The notes beneath the pieces are model-generated. The model was not told where the DNA came from and did no database searches. It worked only from the letters and a program-made list of their open reading frames with translations. Below are positions 1 to 7,381 of a DNA stretch of 12,706 bases, piece after piece (the stretch's first letter is position 1; each line of letters begins with the position of its first letter). The stretch comes from Xanthobacteraceae bacterium. GTDB taxonomy: Bacteria > Pseudomonadota > Alphaproteobacteria > Rhizobiales > Xanthobacteraceae. Both the position numbers and the translations under genes were made by a program. The stretch spans positions 1-12,706 of the forward strand of contig JASHYD010001156.1 of the NCBI GenBank assembly GCA_030043175.1, written 5' to 3'.

Positions 1-411
1 CTGCTCGATGCCTCGGCCGATGCTGACTGTGGTCACAATGTTAGGGAGTCCAGCAGACCGCGTGCGGCGGCATTTCGAAGAACGTCGAGTGCCTGCTCTG
101 GGACGATGCGGCGCCGTTCAAAGCTCAGGCTGCATCGACTGGACGCTGGAGGATATGTGCCGTGGAACGTTCCTGGTCGGCGAGAGCGGTTAGAGAATCT
201 TGGCGCAGTAGCTTGGTCACATAATGCTGCCGAGGGGCTGTTCGCCGGCCCTTTCTCTTCGGTTAAGGTGATCTCGTTGGATTTGCGAATACGGCTTGGG
301 CGCGTGCGCCAGCAAATCCACTAGCCATGCGATCTGACACGGCTTTACTGTGGACGGGTATCGATACACCAGCTGAGTTAGGATCATGAGTCGCTGCGAG
401 GCCACGCGCCG
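1..411. other. Left edge, no supported gene
   Basis: Several short open frames of 60 to 86 codons occur on both strands, but none has a recognisable motif, a good ribosome binding site or a family resemblance. The stretch may contain decayed coding DNA or the upstream region of the membrane-protein gene at 412. No tRNA, repeat or clear promoter was seen. Confidence 0.5.
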
Positions 412-1020
412 ATGATTCCGAAATCCCGCCTTGATGCGCTGACTGATGGCGTATTTGCAGTTGCCATGACGCTGCTCGTGATCGATCTGCGGCTACCGGA
501 GGGCTTCCGTCCGGCGGACGCACCAGATCTGCTCTATCGCCTCGCTGGGCTGTGGAATCAGGCCCTTGTCTACGTCATCAGCTTCTACGTGCTAAGCCTG
601 CGTTGGACTGGGCTTGTCCGAATCTCACCGCGCGGCGAGATGGTGAGTGAGCAATACACGCAATGGGCGCTGCTGCACCTGCTCCCTGTCACATTGGTGC
701 CGTTCGCCACCACGGTCGTGGCACGTTATGTCTCGCTCGCACCCGCCATCTGGCTCTATGCGACGAACACGATCTTTTTCGCGCTCGTTGCCATTCGCAT
801 GAATACCCTTGGGCAAGCTGACCAGGGCCGAGGAAGCCTTGTGGAAGATCAACTCGGCCTCATCGTCTTGATTGTGGCATCGGTCCTCACCATCGCGGCA
901 AGCCTCGCGGTTCCAAAATGGGCCATGCTGGTCTACCTGGTCAATTTCGTCGATAAGCCGCTCCGATGGCTTGTCAAGCGCAAGGCATCGGCCTGGCGGA
1001 AAAGTCGTTCAATGCAGTAA
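412..1020 (+). CDS. TMEM175/DUF1211-family membrane protein (putative K+ channel)
   Basis: A 202-residue integral membrane protein. The N-terminus carries the DUF1211/TMEM175 signature: R6, then L10-T11-D12-G13-V14-F15 followed by AVAMTLLVIDLRLPE; the family usually reads FSDGVFA, so the Phe-Ser is Leu-Thr here. Hydrophobic segments at about residues 10-28, 47-66, 84-106, 110-131, 146-164 and 166-182 fit the six helices of a bacterial subunit, followed by a short basic tail. Characterised bacterial TMEM175 proteins are potassium-permeable channels that assemble as tetramers; conduction by this one is inference. The ATG at 412 places the signature at the expected position, and a GCGAGG-like site lies about 9 bases upstream. 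It stands alone, with no operon partner, and the downstream DNA is decayed. Confidence 0.85.
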   Translation: MIPKSRLDALTDGVFAVAMTLLVIDLRLPEGFRPADAPDLLYRLAGLWNQALVYVISFYVLSLRWTGLVRISPRGEMVSEQYTQWALLHLLPVTLVPFATTVVARYVSLAPAIWLYATNTIFFALVAIRMNTLGQADQGRGSLVEDQLGLIVLIVASVLTIAASLAVPKWAMLVYLVNFVDKPLRWLVKRKASAWRKSRSMQ

Positions 1021-1052
1021 TCACCAGTGGGGAGCGCGATTAGCCGGCCAGG

Positions 1053-1296
1053 TTAACCGCCCGCCCCGCCGGCGGGTCCTGCAGCGGCTTGCGCCGGCAT
1101 GGCAGCAGGGTCGGTACCAGCGGGCAGCTTGGCTAGCCGGTAGCCCTTCTCGGCGTCAGCGAGCGCTACTGTAGTGGTCTGCCATCTGGAAGTAGTGATT
1201 TTGCATTTGGATTGAAAAGCTAAACGCCGCCAGGCGGCGGAACTCCTCAGCCAATCCGCGATAATGGTCGGCTTGTTTCAATGAACTCAACACCAT
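1053..1296 (-). pseudogene. Small conserved Bradyrhizobium-type protein, frameshifted
   Basis: Two minus-strand frames join into one small protein. The first starts at the ATG at 1294-1296 behind a G-rich ribosome binding site and reads LKQADHYRGLAEEFRRLAAF, then QMADHYS. The second frame continues LADAEKGYRLAKLPAGTDP and an Ala/Gly/Pro-rich tail, ending at TAA 1053-1055. The switch lies at about 1165-1171, where AGTAGCGCTC would read in frame as AGTACGCTC (Ser-Thr-Leu), so one extra G explains it. The span is 244 bases, and removing one gives 81 whole codons. Short proteins with the pattern HYR.LAEE.R.LA, then Q..MA.HY, are common in Bradyrhizobium and lack a known function. Without repair the first frame stops at 1156. 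A sequencing error cannot be excluded. Confidence 0.6.
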
Positions 1297-1969
1297 ACCC
1301 CCCAAGAAGACATGGTGCCCGATGGGCAACGCAAGCCGTCGAGAACACCGCGTCGCGCAATTAACGGGAAAAGGCTGCCAAAGTTCCATGGCGAGAACCA
1401 ATCGCCGCGAACGGTCGCCTGGCTCGCATGTTGCTGAGGGACCGATCTGGTTCGTCATCCTTGATCATTCGACCGACTCAGAACAGAAAAAGAACAAGGT
1501 TGTTCACCAAACTGCGGAGCGCGCGGTCAGCATGGATGAATGGCCTGCAGACGCCACGGTGCCATCCTTCGGCCCGCGCATGATAAGCGGAGCGCGTCCG
1601 GCGATGAACGTCGTGGAGGTTTATCGGGGATTGGCGATAGGCAGCGCCTTGTAGGCGAACGGTCCGCGGGCTATCCGGTGACCTTGTCGACGCAGGCCAA
1701 AATCTGACCGCCCGGAGCATGTGCAGCGGGCTTCTATGCGGGGCTTAAAATCTTCAGACTCGCGACCGTGTTGCAAGTCGATCCCGCTGAATTCCTGCGA
1801 GCGCCATCCCGCCGAGGGTGGCGGAAGTAGGATCTTGAGTAAGCAGGCGCGCTTGAGTAGGGTCCGAATTGCTTCCAGCCCCGGCCATCGCCACCTCCAG
1901 CAAGCGTAATAGGTGGACTTGCTTCGCAGGGACGAGTTGTGTGCGTTGAGCGGTGTCGGCTGCAGTAAG
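1297..1969. other. Gene-poor gap, probably decayed DNA
   Basis: Open frames on both strands overlap heavily, are short and have no convincing starts. The only suggestive stretch is the plus-strand segment at 1532-1654, listed separately. No repeat, tRNA or terminator was recognised. Confidence 0.45.
1532..1654 (+). pseudogene. Possible scrap of a small rhizobial zinc-ribbon-type protein
   Basis: The reading from ATG 1532 begins MDEWPADATVPSFGPRM. That resembles the segment just before the CxxC knuckle in small rhizobial proteins, where 'VPSFGPRM' is normally followed by 'VCTRCG'. Here the sequence departs from the pattern immediately afterwards and no cysteines follow, so the metal-binding part is absent. 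This rests on remembered family sequence and about 17 residues; it could be chance. Confidence 0.28.
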
Positions 1970-2221
1970 ATGGTCAAGCATGAGAGGTTCTCAGGCTCGA
2001 TGATAACGGTCGCCATTATAGGGGCCGCTGTGGACATTGGCATTTCGGTATCCATTATACCGACATTAGCTGAGGCCCCGGTGGCTCCCGCCACGGCGCC
2101 GGCCGCGCCGCTGGAAACGCCCTGGGGCGCAGCCGATCCGCAGGGTATTTGGACCGACGAAACCGACACGCCTTACGCCGCAAGGCAAAAGTGGCCATTC
2201 AACCCAAGTGCTCGACGTTAG
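1970..2221 (+). pseudogene. Truncated start of a secreted 'LQGIW'-type protein
   Basis: From ATG 1970 the frame reads 83 residues: a basic start, a hydrophobic run (about residues 11-30), an Ala/Pro-rich linker, then ETPWGAADPQGIWTDETDTP. That last block is typical of the mature N-terminus of a widespread proteobacterial exported family of unknown function, commonly seen as PWGxPDLQGIWTxExDTP. After the block homology appears to end and the frame stops at 2219-2221, whereas full members run to several hundred residues. It therefore looks like a relic cut off about 30 bases before the SGNH hydrolase gene. The intact protein at 4321 seems distantly related through its C-terminal half. The start codon is uncertain because no strong ribosome binding site precedes it. 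Confidence 0.55.
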
Positions 2222-2253
2222 CAGTGAGCCTGGGATGCCGGGGGAGGAGATAG

Positions 2254-3483
2254 ATGCAGAGCGGTCTGACGAGGCTTTGGACGGCTAAGTTCGCAATTGC
2301 TATGGTCGTTGCATCGTGGCCGGCGTTCGCGCAAAGCCCGGCCTGGACGACAGCATGGGGGACCTCTCAGCAAGTACTCGGCCAGACCCGCGTGAGCAAC
2401 GCGACATTGCGCCTTATCGCACGCGTGACCGCACCCGGCGATGCAATCCGGCTGCGGTTTGACAACACGTTCGGCACCGCGCCGGTTACCTTCGGCAAAG
2501 TATCGGCCGGGCCACGTCAATCGGTCAACAATCGGGCAAGCATTTCGCCCGGACTTCTCATGCCCGTAATGTTCGACGGTCAATCGTCTGTCACGATTCC
2601 GGCGGGCGGCTCCGTCACGAGCGATGCCATTCCTTTGAGCGTTGACGCACAGGAGGACCTTGCCGTCAGCATCTATCTTCCCGGCTCAGACGTTCAGGCG
2701 AGCCAACATACTGGCGCGGTCGTGACGTCGTTCATTACTGACAATGGCGCGGGCGATTTAACGGCGTCGGAATCCGGTGCTCCGTTCAAGACCCGGATCA
2801 CAACGATACCGTGGTTAAAAGCCATCGATGTTCGTGTGACGACGCCGACGACAGCGATCGTCGCCTTCGGCGATTCCATCACCGATGGGACATGCACAAC
2901 CCTCGACGGGCATGATCGCTGGGAGGATATTATGGCGCAGCGATTGGCACTACAAGACACTGTCCGCCATTCAGTCGTCAACGAAGGCATTGGCGGTAAT
3001 ACCGTGACTCGCAATGTCACGCCTGCGCCCGACAGCCCGCCCGGCACCGAGCGGCTTGATCGTGATGTATTGTCCCATGCGGACGTATCGCACGTCGTGG
3101 TATTCATGGGCACCAACGATATTCGTCGGGAAGCAAGCGCAGAACAAGTGATCAGCGGCCTCAAAGAAATTATTGCGCGCGTCAGAGCGCGCGGTTTGAA
3201 AATCATCGGCGTCACGATCGTGCCGCGCCACAATGTTGCGTCGGTCGCCGCCAATACCGGTTGGAATGACGCAAAAACGAAAGTGCGCAACGACGTCAAT
3301 GCGTGGATTCGTGGGAGTGGCGCCTTTGATGGTGTCATCGATTTCGACCGCGTTGTCCGCAATGCTGCCAATCCAGACCTTCTAAAAGTTACCTACAACT
3401 GCGGTGATGGAATTCATCCATCGTCGCTCGGCTATTTTCAGATGGGAAAATCGGTCGATTTGAATTTGTTCGAAGCGAAGTGA
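2254..3483 (+). CDS. Secreted SGNH/GDSL-family hydrolase (esterase-like)
   Basis: A 409-residue exported hydrolase. A signal peptide spans about residues 1-26 (WPAFA, then QSPAW). Residues about 30-190 form a beta-rich N-terminal domain, and the SGNH catalytic domain follows. All four blocks are visible: FGDSITDG with nucleophile S208, GIGGN with G248, GTND with N288, and DGIHPSSLGY with D385 and H388. The catalytic set is complete, so it should be an active esterase, lipase or carbohydrate deacetylase acting outside the cytoplasm; the substrate cannot be told from sequence. Start choice is firm: GGAGG at 2243-2247 lies 6 bases before the ATG. It appears to be monocistronic, with decayed DNA on both sides. 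Confidence 0.92.
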   Translation: MQSGLTRLWTAKFAIAMVVASWPAFAQSPAWTTAWGTSQQVLGQTRVSNATLRLIARVTAPGDAIRLRFDNTFGTAPVTFGKVSAGPRQSVNNRASISPGLLMPVMFDGQSSVTIPAGGSVTSDAIPLSVDAQEDLAVSIYLPGSDVQASQHTGAVVTSFITDNGAGDLTASESGAPFKTRITTIPWLKAIDVRVTTPTTAIVAFGDSITDGTCTTLDGHDRWEDIMAQRLALQDTVRHSVVNEGIGGNTVTRNVTPAPDSPPGTERLDRDVLSHADVSHVVVFMGTNDIRREASAEQVISGLKEIIARVRARGLKIIGVTIVPRHNVASVAANTGWNDAKTKVRNDVNAWIRGSGAFDGVIDFDRVVRNAANPDLLKVTYNCGDGIHPSSLGYFQMGKSVDLNLFEAK

Positions 3484-3911
3484 TCCTCGCCAGCGCTGCT
3501 GGGATGTGGACCGGCGTGGAGTGCACGCCATTGAGCGTGATGCGCTTTTCGGCGTGGCCCGGCCCGGCGACTGGCAAACTCGCGCATACGATCGGGATCG
3601 CCAAAAAAAAAGGCGCTGGCCTCGATGAGGCAAATGCATGTCTCCCAAGAACATATGGATTCACGGTCGTTCCTCGATGATGCCGGGAGCTGGCAATGCT
3701 GGCCTACGTTGATTTGATACCATCATTCCGAGATGACCCCTGCCATCAGCTTACCCAGATGGCGACCCATCTCGTGAAGCGGCGCATCGGGTCGGGGCCG
3801 GCGGCGCCGCGCCAGCAACCACCGGCGACGGCTCTCGCACAAGCACCGGAGCTTTGTAGCGACCGTGCGGCTTAGGCAGAGAATCCGCATTACGCATCAT
3901 TGCGTCGCAGT
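3484..3911. other. Gene-poor gap after the hydrolase
   Basis: No open frame here has a recognisable family or a good start. The visible structure is an A9 run at about 3603-3611 flanked by short complementary arms (cgcc/ggcg), next to GCCTCGATGAGGC, described separately. The rest may be decayed coding DNA. Confidence 0.4.
3599..3634 (-). terminator. Possible intrinsic terminator, minus strand
   Basis: Read on the minus strand there is a perfect hairpin GCCTC-ATC-GAGGC, then seven bases, then a run of nine T. The offset between stem and T run is larger than in a standard terminator, so support is weak. It lies downstream of the minus-strand phosphoesterase relic and on the opposite strand to the SGNH hydrolase gene. 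Confidence 0.25.
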
Positions 3912-4154
3912 TTATGGAGTGGAACTGACACCTGAGAACGGGCCGCAATCGTTGTCCGGCCGGGCCGCCTTGCTGACGGCGGTATTGAGCGATGGCGAGT
4001 TCTCACAGTCGTACATGTCCTCCAGCGTATCGGCGAACTGGCCGCGATGCGTCAGGTGCGGGTGATTGTTGTGGTCGCGGGGAAATGGCGTGAACGACAT
4101 GAAGCGCTTTTCGATCAGTGCCAGCACCAAGGTGTGATCGCTGACGTTATGCAC
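3912..4154 (-). pseudogene. C-terminal relic of a phosphoesterase/phospholipase C-type protein
   Basis: The minus-strand reading contains HNVSDHTLVLALIEKRFMSF, followed by the segments LTHRGQFADTLEDMYD, SPSLNTAVSKAA and PDNDCGPF. This matches the end of the bacterial phosphoesterase (phospholipase C/acid phosphatase) family, in which a DHTSxLxxIExRF motif is followed by LTxRDxxADxLxDMFDF and SPSL. The frame stays open upstream to about 4271 but has no start codon and no recognisable catalytic N-terminal region, and full proteins exceed 400 residues. Only about 80 codons survive. The plus-strand gene at 4321 begins just beyond, suggesting a rearrangement boundary between 4160 and 4320. Family assignment is from remembered motifs. 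Confidence 0.5.
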
Positions 4155-4320
4155 TTTCCGAATGAGGCGGAACGGTGAGTACCGGCTGCTTGGATGACCC
4201 GATTGTGCCGCGTTCCATGAGCAGCGCGGGCGATATATGCTAGTCAGCGCTGCGCGATTTCGGCACCCTTACGATTAAAAAATGCCGGATTGGGCGACCT
4301 GACGACGGGGAGGACAATCA

Positions 4321-5235
4321 ATGATGTTTCGAAGCTCGACGGGCGCGATTGCCGTTGCAGTGATCGCCACCGGAGTCATGGTGAGCGCGGTTCAGGCCGC
4401 AAACGACGCGAGGTACCCGGACTGGAAGGGTGCGTGGACGCGCTGGTTTCCGCCGGGAGCCACGTTTGAACCCAATGGTGGCTTCACGGCCGGTGGCCAG
4501 CCCTCGCACGACCAGACCAAGCCCTGGGGGCGAGGACAGGAAGCCCCGCTCACTCCGGAGTATCAAAAGATCTTCGAGGAGAGCCTTGCGGACCAGGCCA
4601 ACGGCGGACAGGGCAATTTTTTTGACCACGCTGTTCGCTGCATGCCTGGCGGTATGCCGCTCATGACTATCGCATTTGGACCCATGGAATTCATCGTAAC
4701 GCCGGAAACCACCTATATCGCGCCCGGCGGCGGCGAGCCTCTTCGTCGCATTTACACGGATGGGCGCGACTGGCCCGCGGACCTCGACCCCGCTCCGACT
4801 TATGCGGGCTACTCGATCGGAAGATGGATCGATGAGGACGGCGACGGCGCTTATGATGTGCTCGAAGTGGAAACGCGCGGCCCCTTCAAGGGCCCCCGCG
4901 TTTATGACGCAACCGGCCTTCCGCTTCATTTCGACAACCTGTCGATCTTCAAGGAACGCATCTTCCGCGACAAAGGCGATCCGAAAATCCTCCACGATGT
5001 GATTACCACGATCGACCATGCCTTAACGCGGCCTTGGACCGTGGACAAAAAATATGTGCACAGCTCCAATCCGCGTCCGCGCTGGGGCGAGGTTAGCTGT
5101 GCCGAAAACATGAACAACTCGATGATAGCTATCGGCAGAGAAAGCTATTTCATGAGCGGTGACGGAATGCTGATGCCAGTCCGCAAAAACCAACTGCCGC
5201 CGGATTTGCGATATTTCAAACGATCGCAAAGATGA
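4321..5235 (+). CDS. Exported protein of unknown function with a calcium-loop-like motif
   Basis: A 304-residue exported protein. The signal peptide covers residues 1-26 or 27 (hydrophobic core 9-24, then VQA before AND). Recognisable blocks are YPDWKGAWTRWFPPG (32-46), RIYTDGRDWPADLDPAPTYA (143-162), YSIGRWIDEDGDGAYDVLEV (164-183) and DHALTRPWTV (232-241). They place it in a widespread proteobacterial family that lacks an assigned function. Residues 171-182 (DEDGDGAYDVLE) fit a DxDxDGxxDxxE calcium-binding loop. Two cysteines in the mature part (C107, C260) could form a disulfide. GGGGAGGA at 4307-4314 lies 6 bases before the first of two adjacent ATG codons. It stands alone; an acidic secreted or periplasmic role is inferred. 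Confidence 0.8.
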   Translation: MMFRSSTGAIAVAVIATGVMVSAVQAANDARYPDWKGAWTRWFPPGATFEPNGGFTAGGQPSHDQTKPWGRGQEAPLTPEYQKIFEESLADQANGGQGNFFDHAVRCMPGGMPLMTIAFGPMEFIVTPETTYIAPGGGEPLRRIYTDGRDWPADLDPAPTYAGYSIGRWIDEDGDGAYDVLEVETRGPFKGPRVYDATGLPLHFDNLSIFKERIFRDKGDPKILHDVITTIDHALTRPWTVDKKYVHSSNPRPRWGEVSCAENMNNSMIAIGRESYFMSGDGMLMPVRKNQLPPDLRYFKRSQR

Positions 5236-5605
5236 TGGCTGCAGAAAGCACGCGCACCAAAAGTCAAACAAGGGTTGCGGACTCGCACCGGCATCCGCAA
5301 CTTCTACGGCTCACCAACCAGGGTCAACCGAAGTAACATTCAAAACTGAGGTCCCACCTTGGACGAATAGCGCACTCGCCGGGGTATTGCTTTCGGCTAC
5401 CGCTCAGGCCCGATTGGACGTGGCAATTTGGCTCCGCTCCGTGTCTCCTCACCCGGTAGGTGGGAGATGACCGGCAGCCAGCCGTGTGATAGGGAACAAC
5501 TATTTCGCTGCCTCTATGGCAGCGCGGCTGTCTGTTGCGTCGGCAGGTCCGCTGACGCCAATGGCTCGCGCCGATCCTTCTGTCCGAGTGGGACGAATTG
5601 TGGAC
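5236..5605. other. Intergenic region, convergent gene ends
   Basis: This lies between the stop of the exported protein and the 3' end of the minus-strand SMI1/KNR4-type pseudogene. A short ORF starting at 5232 overlaps the upstream stop, but has no family resemblance and was not accepted. The only structure seen is the hairpin at 5274-5301. Confidence 0.5.
5274..5301 (+). terminator. Hairpin after the exported-protein gene
   Basis: GTTGCGGA (5274-5281) and TCCGCAAC (5294-5301) form a perfect 8-base-pair stem with a 12-base loop, 39 bases after the stop codon. The sequence after it (TTCTACGG) is not a real T run, so it may act as an RNA-stabilising or Rho-assisted end rather than a classical intrinsic terminator. 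Confidence 0.4.
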
Positions 5606-6225
5606 TCATGCATTGGGACATTGGGTATGGCGCGTAGCTCGTCGTTCGCTGGACCATATCTTTCCCCTCATTCCAGTCACCGCCTGACTGACGACCCACT
5701 TTCTCGTTCGTGGATGTTCCATCCTGAGTTCATTGACCACGACCATGCGGTCCCAGAGATTGACTCCAGATGTCCAATCCTCGAACCATGACTGAAGGCC
5801 TTGCTCCAAATCTCGCAGTCCGAATTCACTGATGCTAAGGATGGCTCCGGTCTCACAATCAACACAGGACCATATGCCACAACCCCAATCGCAAAGCGGA
5901 ACCATCGACGACGTCTGCAGCTTTTCATGATCGAAAAAAGGCCCTGTTTCAGTTCGTTCATGGAGCGCTCCTCCACGTCAAGTGATCCTTCGGGGATGCC
6001 GATCAAACCATAGCCAGGCCGAAAACCGCCGTTTCCCACCTCTCTGAATAGATGCCGGTGAAGCTGGTGGAAATGACATCCCATGTCTCTCTCACCAGCC
6101 TCAATGGCGTCAGCGCTCGCAGGTGGGCCTAATTCTCGATGCCACCTTTCCGCAAAGTCGATACGGGTTGTGGGGTTGGACGCGCGCTGTCGGATCGCAG
6201 CAATTAGCTGATCTTCGTTCATCAT
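5606..6225 (-). pseudogene. SMI1/KNR4-family protein, frameshifted
   Basis: Reading from ATG 6223-6225, the first frame gives MNEDQLIAAIRQRASNPTTR, ELGPPASADAIEAGERDMGC and REVGNGGFRPGYGLIG, the usual N-terminal half of a SMI1/KNR4 domain. The second frame gives VPLCDWGCGIWSCVDCETGA, EFGLRDLEQGLQSWFEDWTS and GVNLWDRM, the usual C-terminal half. They meet at an A6 run (5934-5939, T6 on the coding strand). One extra base there would make a 621-base ORF of 206 residues reading GLFFDHEKLQTSSMVPLCDW. SMI1/KNR4 proteins in bacteria are often immunity or regulatory proteins beside polymorphic toxins, but no toxin gene is visible here. The alternative ATG at 6220-6222 is equally possible. Either a recent loss or a homopolymer sequencing error. 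Confidence 0.78.
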
Positions 6226-6368
6226 GGTTCCGAGATGAGATGTGCTGATGCCGTATCCGTCCGTAGATGACCGTGGCGCAACCCTATCGACCACCAACGT
6301 TCGGATCGGGCCGTCTTCGGTCAGCTAGGTCGCTGGGGGTTGTAAATCTGAAAATCGGAGGTCAACAA

Positions 6369-6588
6369 ATGCGGATTGGGGCGTCTCTCGCAGCTGCTGC
6401 AGGTGCAATGATAATTGTGCGCGCGGAAGCCGAGCCGATAGTGCTGTCGCCAGACAAGAGCATTCCCCTTAGCATCGATGCGAACACGCGGATATAAAGA
6501 AGAAGGAGAAGATTGCGATATTTTCAGATGTCCAAGTGTCCCAGGGCGATATGCATTGACGATGCAAGTTATTGACTGTTGGGTATGA
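6369..6588 (+). pseudogene. Degraded OstA/LptA-like exported protein start
   Basis: GGAGG at 6358-6362 precedes ATG 6369, which opens a 42-residue frame: a signal peptide (MRIGASLAAAAGAMIIVRAE) then AEPIVLSPDKSIPLSIDANT, ending at TAA 6495-6497. The reading then continues in a second frame from 6491 as DIKKKEKIAIFSDVQVSQGD and in a third from 6556 as LTMQVIDCWV. Together these recall the start of an OstA/LptA domain, where a predicted pattern of 'ID A...D.KKK.A.FSG.V.V.QGD..L' is expected; LptA carries lipopolysaccharide across the periplasm. At least two frameshifts and no downstream domain make it non-functional as a full LptA. The 42-residue peptide could still be made. The family call comes from short motifs only. 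Confidence 0.42.
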
Positions 6589-7276
6589 CGACGCCAAGAC
6601 CCCTCAGCAGCTCGAATGCGAGCCGTAAGGACAGTTTCATAACTGCCTTTATTTCGCGTTGGCCCCACGCGGGGTCGGCTTTCTACGGGTGCGCAGTCCC
6701 CCAGCGTTCAGCCCCTCCACGGCCTCCGTAGATGCTTTTGGTGAGCAAAAGGTGGGCGGCGCCAACACGGACCATGCCCCGCTTGCATCTCTGTGCGGCT
6801 CGCGGGACCGGCACATCTCTTCGGCTCCCAAAGGCCCAGCAAACTGGTGATGGCGGTTACGCGGGTCGGGACGAAATAACTTACGACAGCATGCACTTGC
6901 GGCGCTCCCCACGGCCCATCGCGTCCCCTCCGAGGAGGACATTGTGGCGCAACAATCTGGATGAGATACGGTGGCGGCATTCGGAGTGTGAAGCGGCGGC
7001 CGGTAGCGAAGCAATTATTGTATTGATAAACGAACTTTGCACGGATTTTGTAGTCGGCAAGGTTTTGATTGTCGCTGCGCGACAATCAGGTGCTTTCCCT
7101 TGGTTTGGGCTTTCTCGGATCAACGCAGCTCCAGATGGAGGCGCGCGTGTCCGGCGGCCTCTTTTCTGATAAGAACGCCAGCCATTGCTTGATAGTCTGC
7201 ACAGGCCGTCCGTCGGCGTGACGCATCCGTAGCGAGACACCTACTGGGCAACCCTCAGGGTATCGGGAGCGAGCGC
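6589..7276. other. Gene-poor gap
   Basis: Overlapping frames of 63 to 145 codons exist on both strands, but they are low in family-like motifs, rich in Arg, Pro and Ser as expected for shadow reading of GC-rich DNA, and have no good start sites. No tRNA, insertion sequence end or long repeat was recognised. Confidence 0.45.
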
Positions 7277-7303
7277 TCAGGCCAGCCGACCAGCGCTCCG
7301 ATA
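7261..7303. repeat. Imperfect inverted repeat at the end of the 34-codon ORF
   Basis: GAGCGCT (7271-7277) pairs perfectly with AGCGCTC (7292-7298), and the outer arms TATCG (7261-7265) and CGATA (7299-7303) also pair, leaving a 5-base bulge on one side and a 14-base loop. No T run follows on either strand. In the minus-strand message it overlaps the last codons and stop of the ORF after the ProQ/FinO gene, so it may mark a transcript end or protect the RNA. Confidence 0.45.
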
Positions 7304-7381
7304 CCAGTCAGGCCGGATGATCATCTCGACACGGACGTCGCCATCCCTGAATTGCCGGCTGACTTGCAGTTCGTCAGCCAC
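7277..7381 (-). CDS. 34-codon ORF overlapping the ProQ/FinO gene
   Basis: A GTG at 7379-7381 opens a frame reading MADELQVSRQFRDGDVRVEM followed by IIRPDWYRSAGRLA, with a stop at 7277-7279. It overlaps the last 8 bases of the ProQ/FinO gene (GTGGCTGA), an arrangement that favours translational coupling. The composition is balanced (acidic N-terminal half, alternating hydrophobic and charged residues suggesting a beta strand, basic C-terminus) rather than shadow-like. I cannot name a family. It may be the intact small protein of a conserved pair or the remnant of a longer downstream gene. Confidence 0.4.
   Translation of the reverse strand: MADELQVSRQFRDGDVRVEMIIRPDWYRSAGRLA

Noticed and set aside
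8..405. Short frames at the left edge on both strands
   Set aside because: No family resemblance, no ribosome binding sites, mutually overlapping.
575..598. A segment resembling the rhizobial tts box (TCATCAGCTTCT...GCTAAGCC)
   Set aside because: It lies inside the TMEM175-type coding sequence, is one base short in the middle of the motif as I remember it, and no secretion-effector gene follows; chance match is likelier.
1621..2169. 182-codon minus-strand frame
   Set aside because: It is antisense to the plus-strand relic with a signal peptide and PQGIWTDE block, and its own sequence is low-complexity shadow reading.
5232..5336. 34-codon ORF starting with ATG overlapping the stop of the exported-protein gene (ATGA)
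   Set aside because: No recognisable motif, composition looks random, and the hairpin at 5274-5301 lies within it; kept only as a note.
6649..7240. Several 115-145-codon frames on both strands
   Set aside because: Arg/Pro/Ser-rich, overlapping, without family motifs or starts; typical of GC-rich non-coding DNA.
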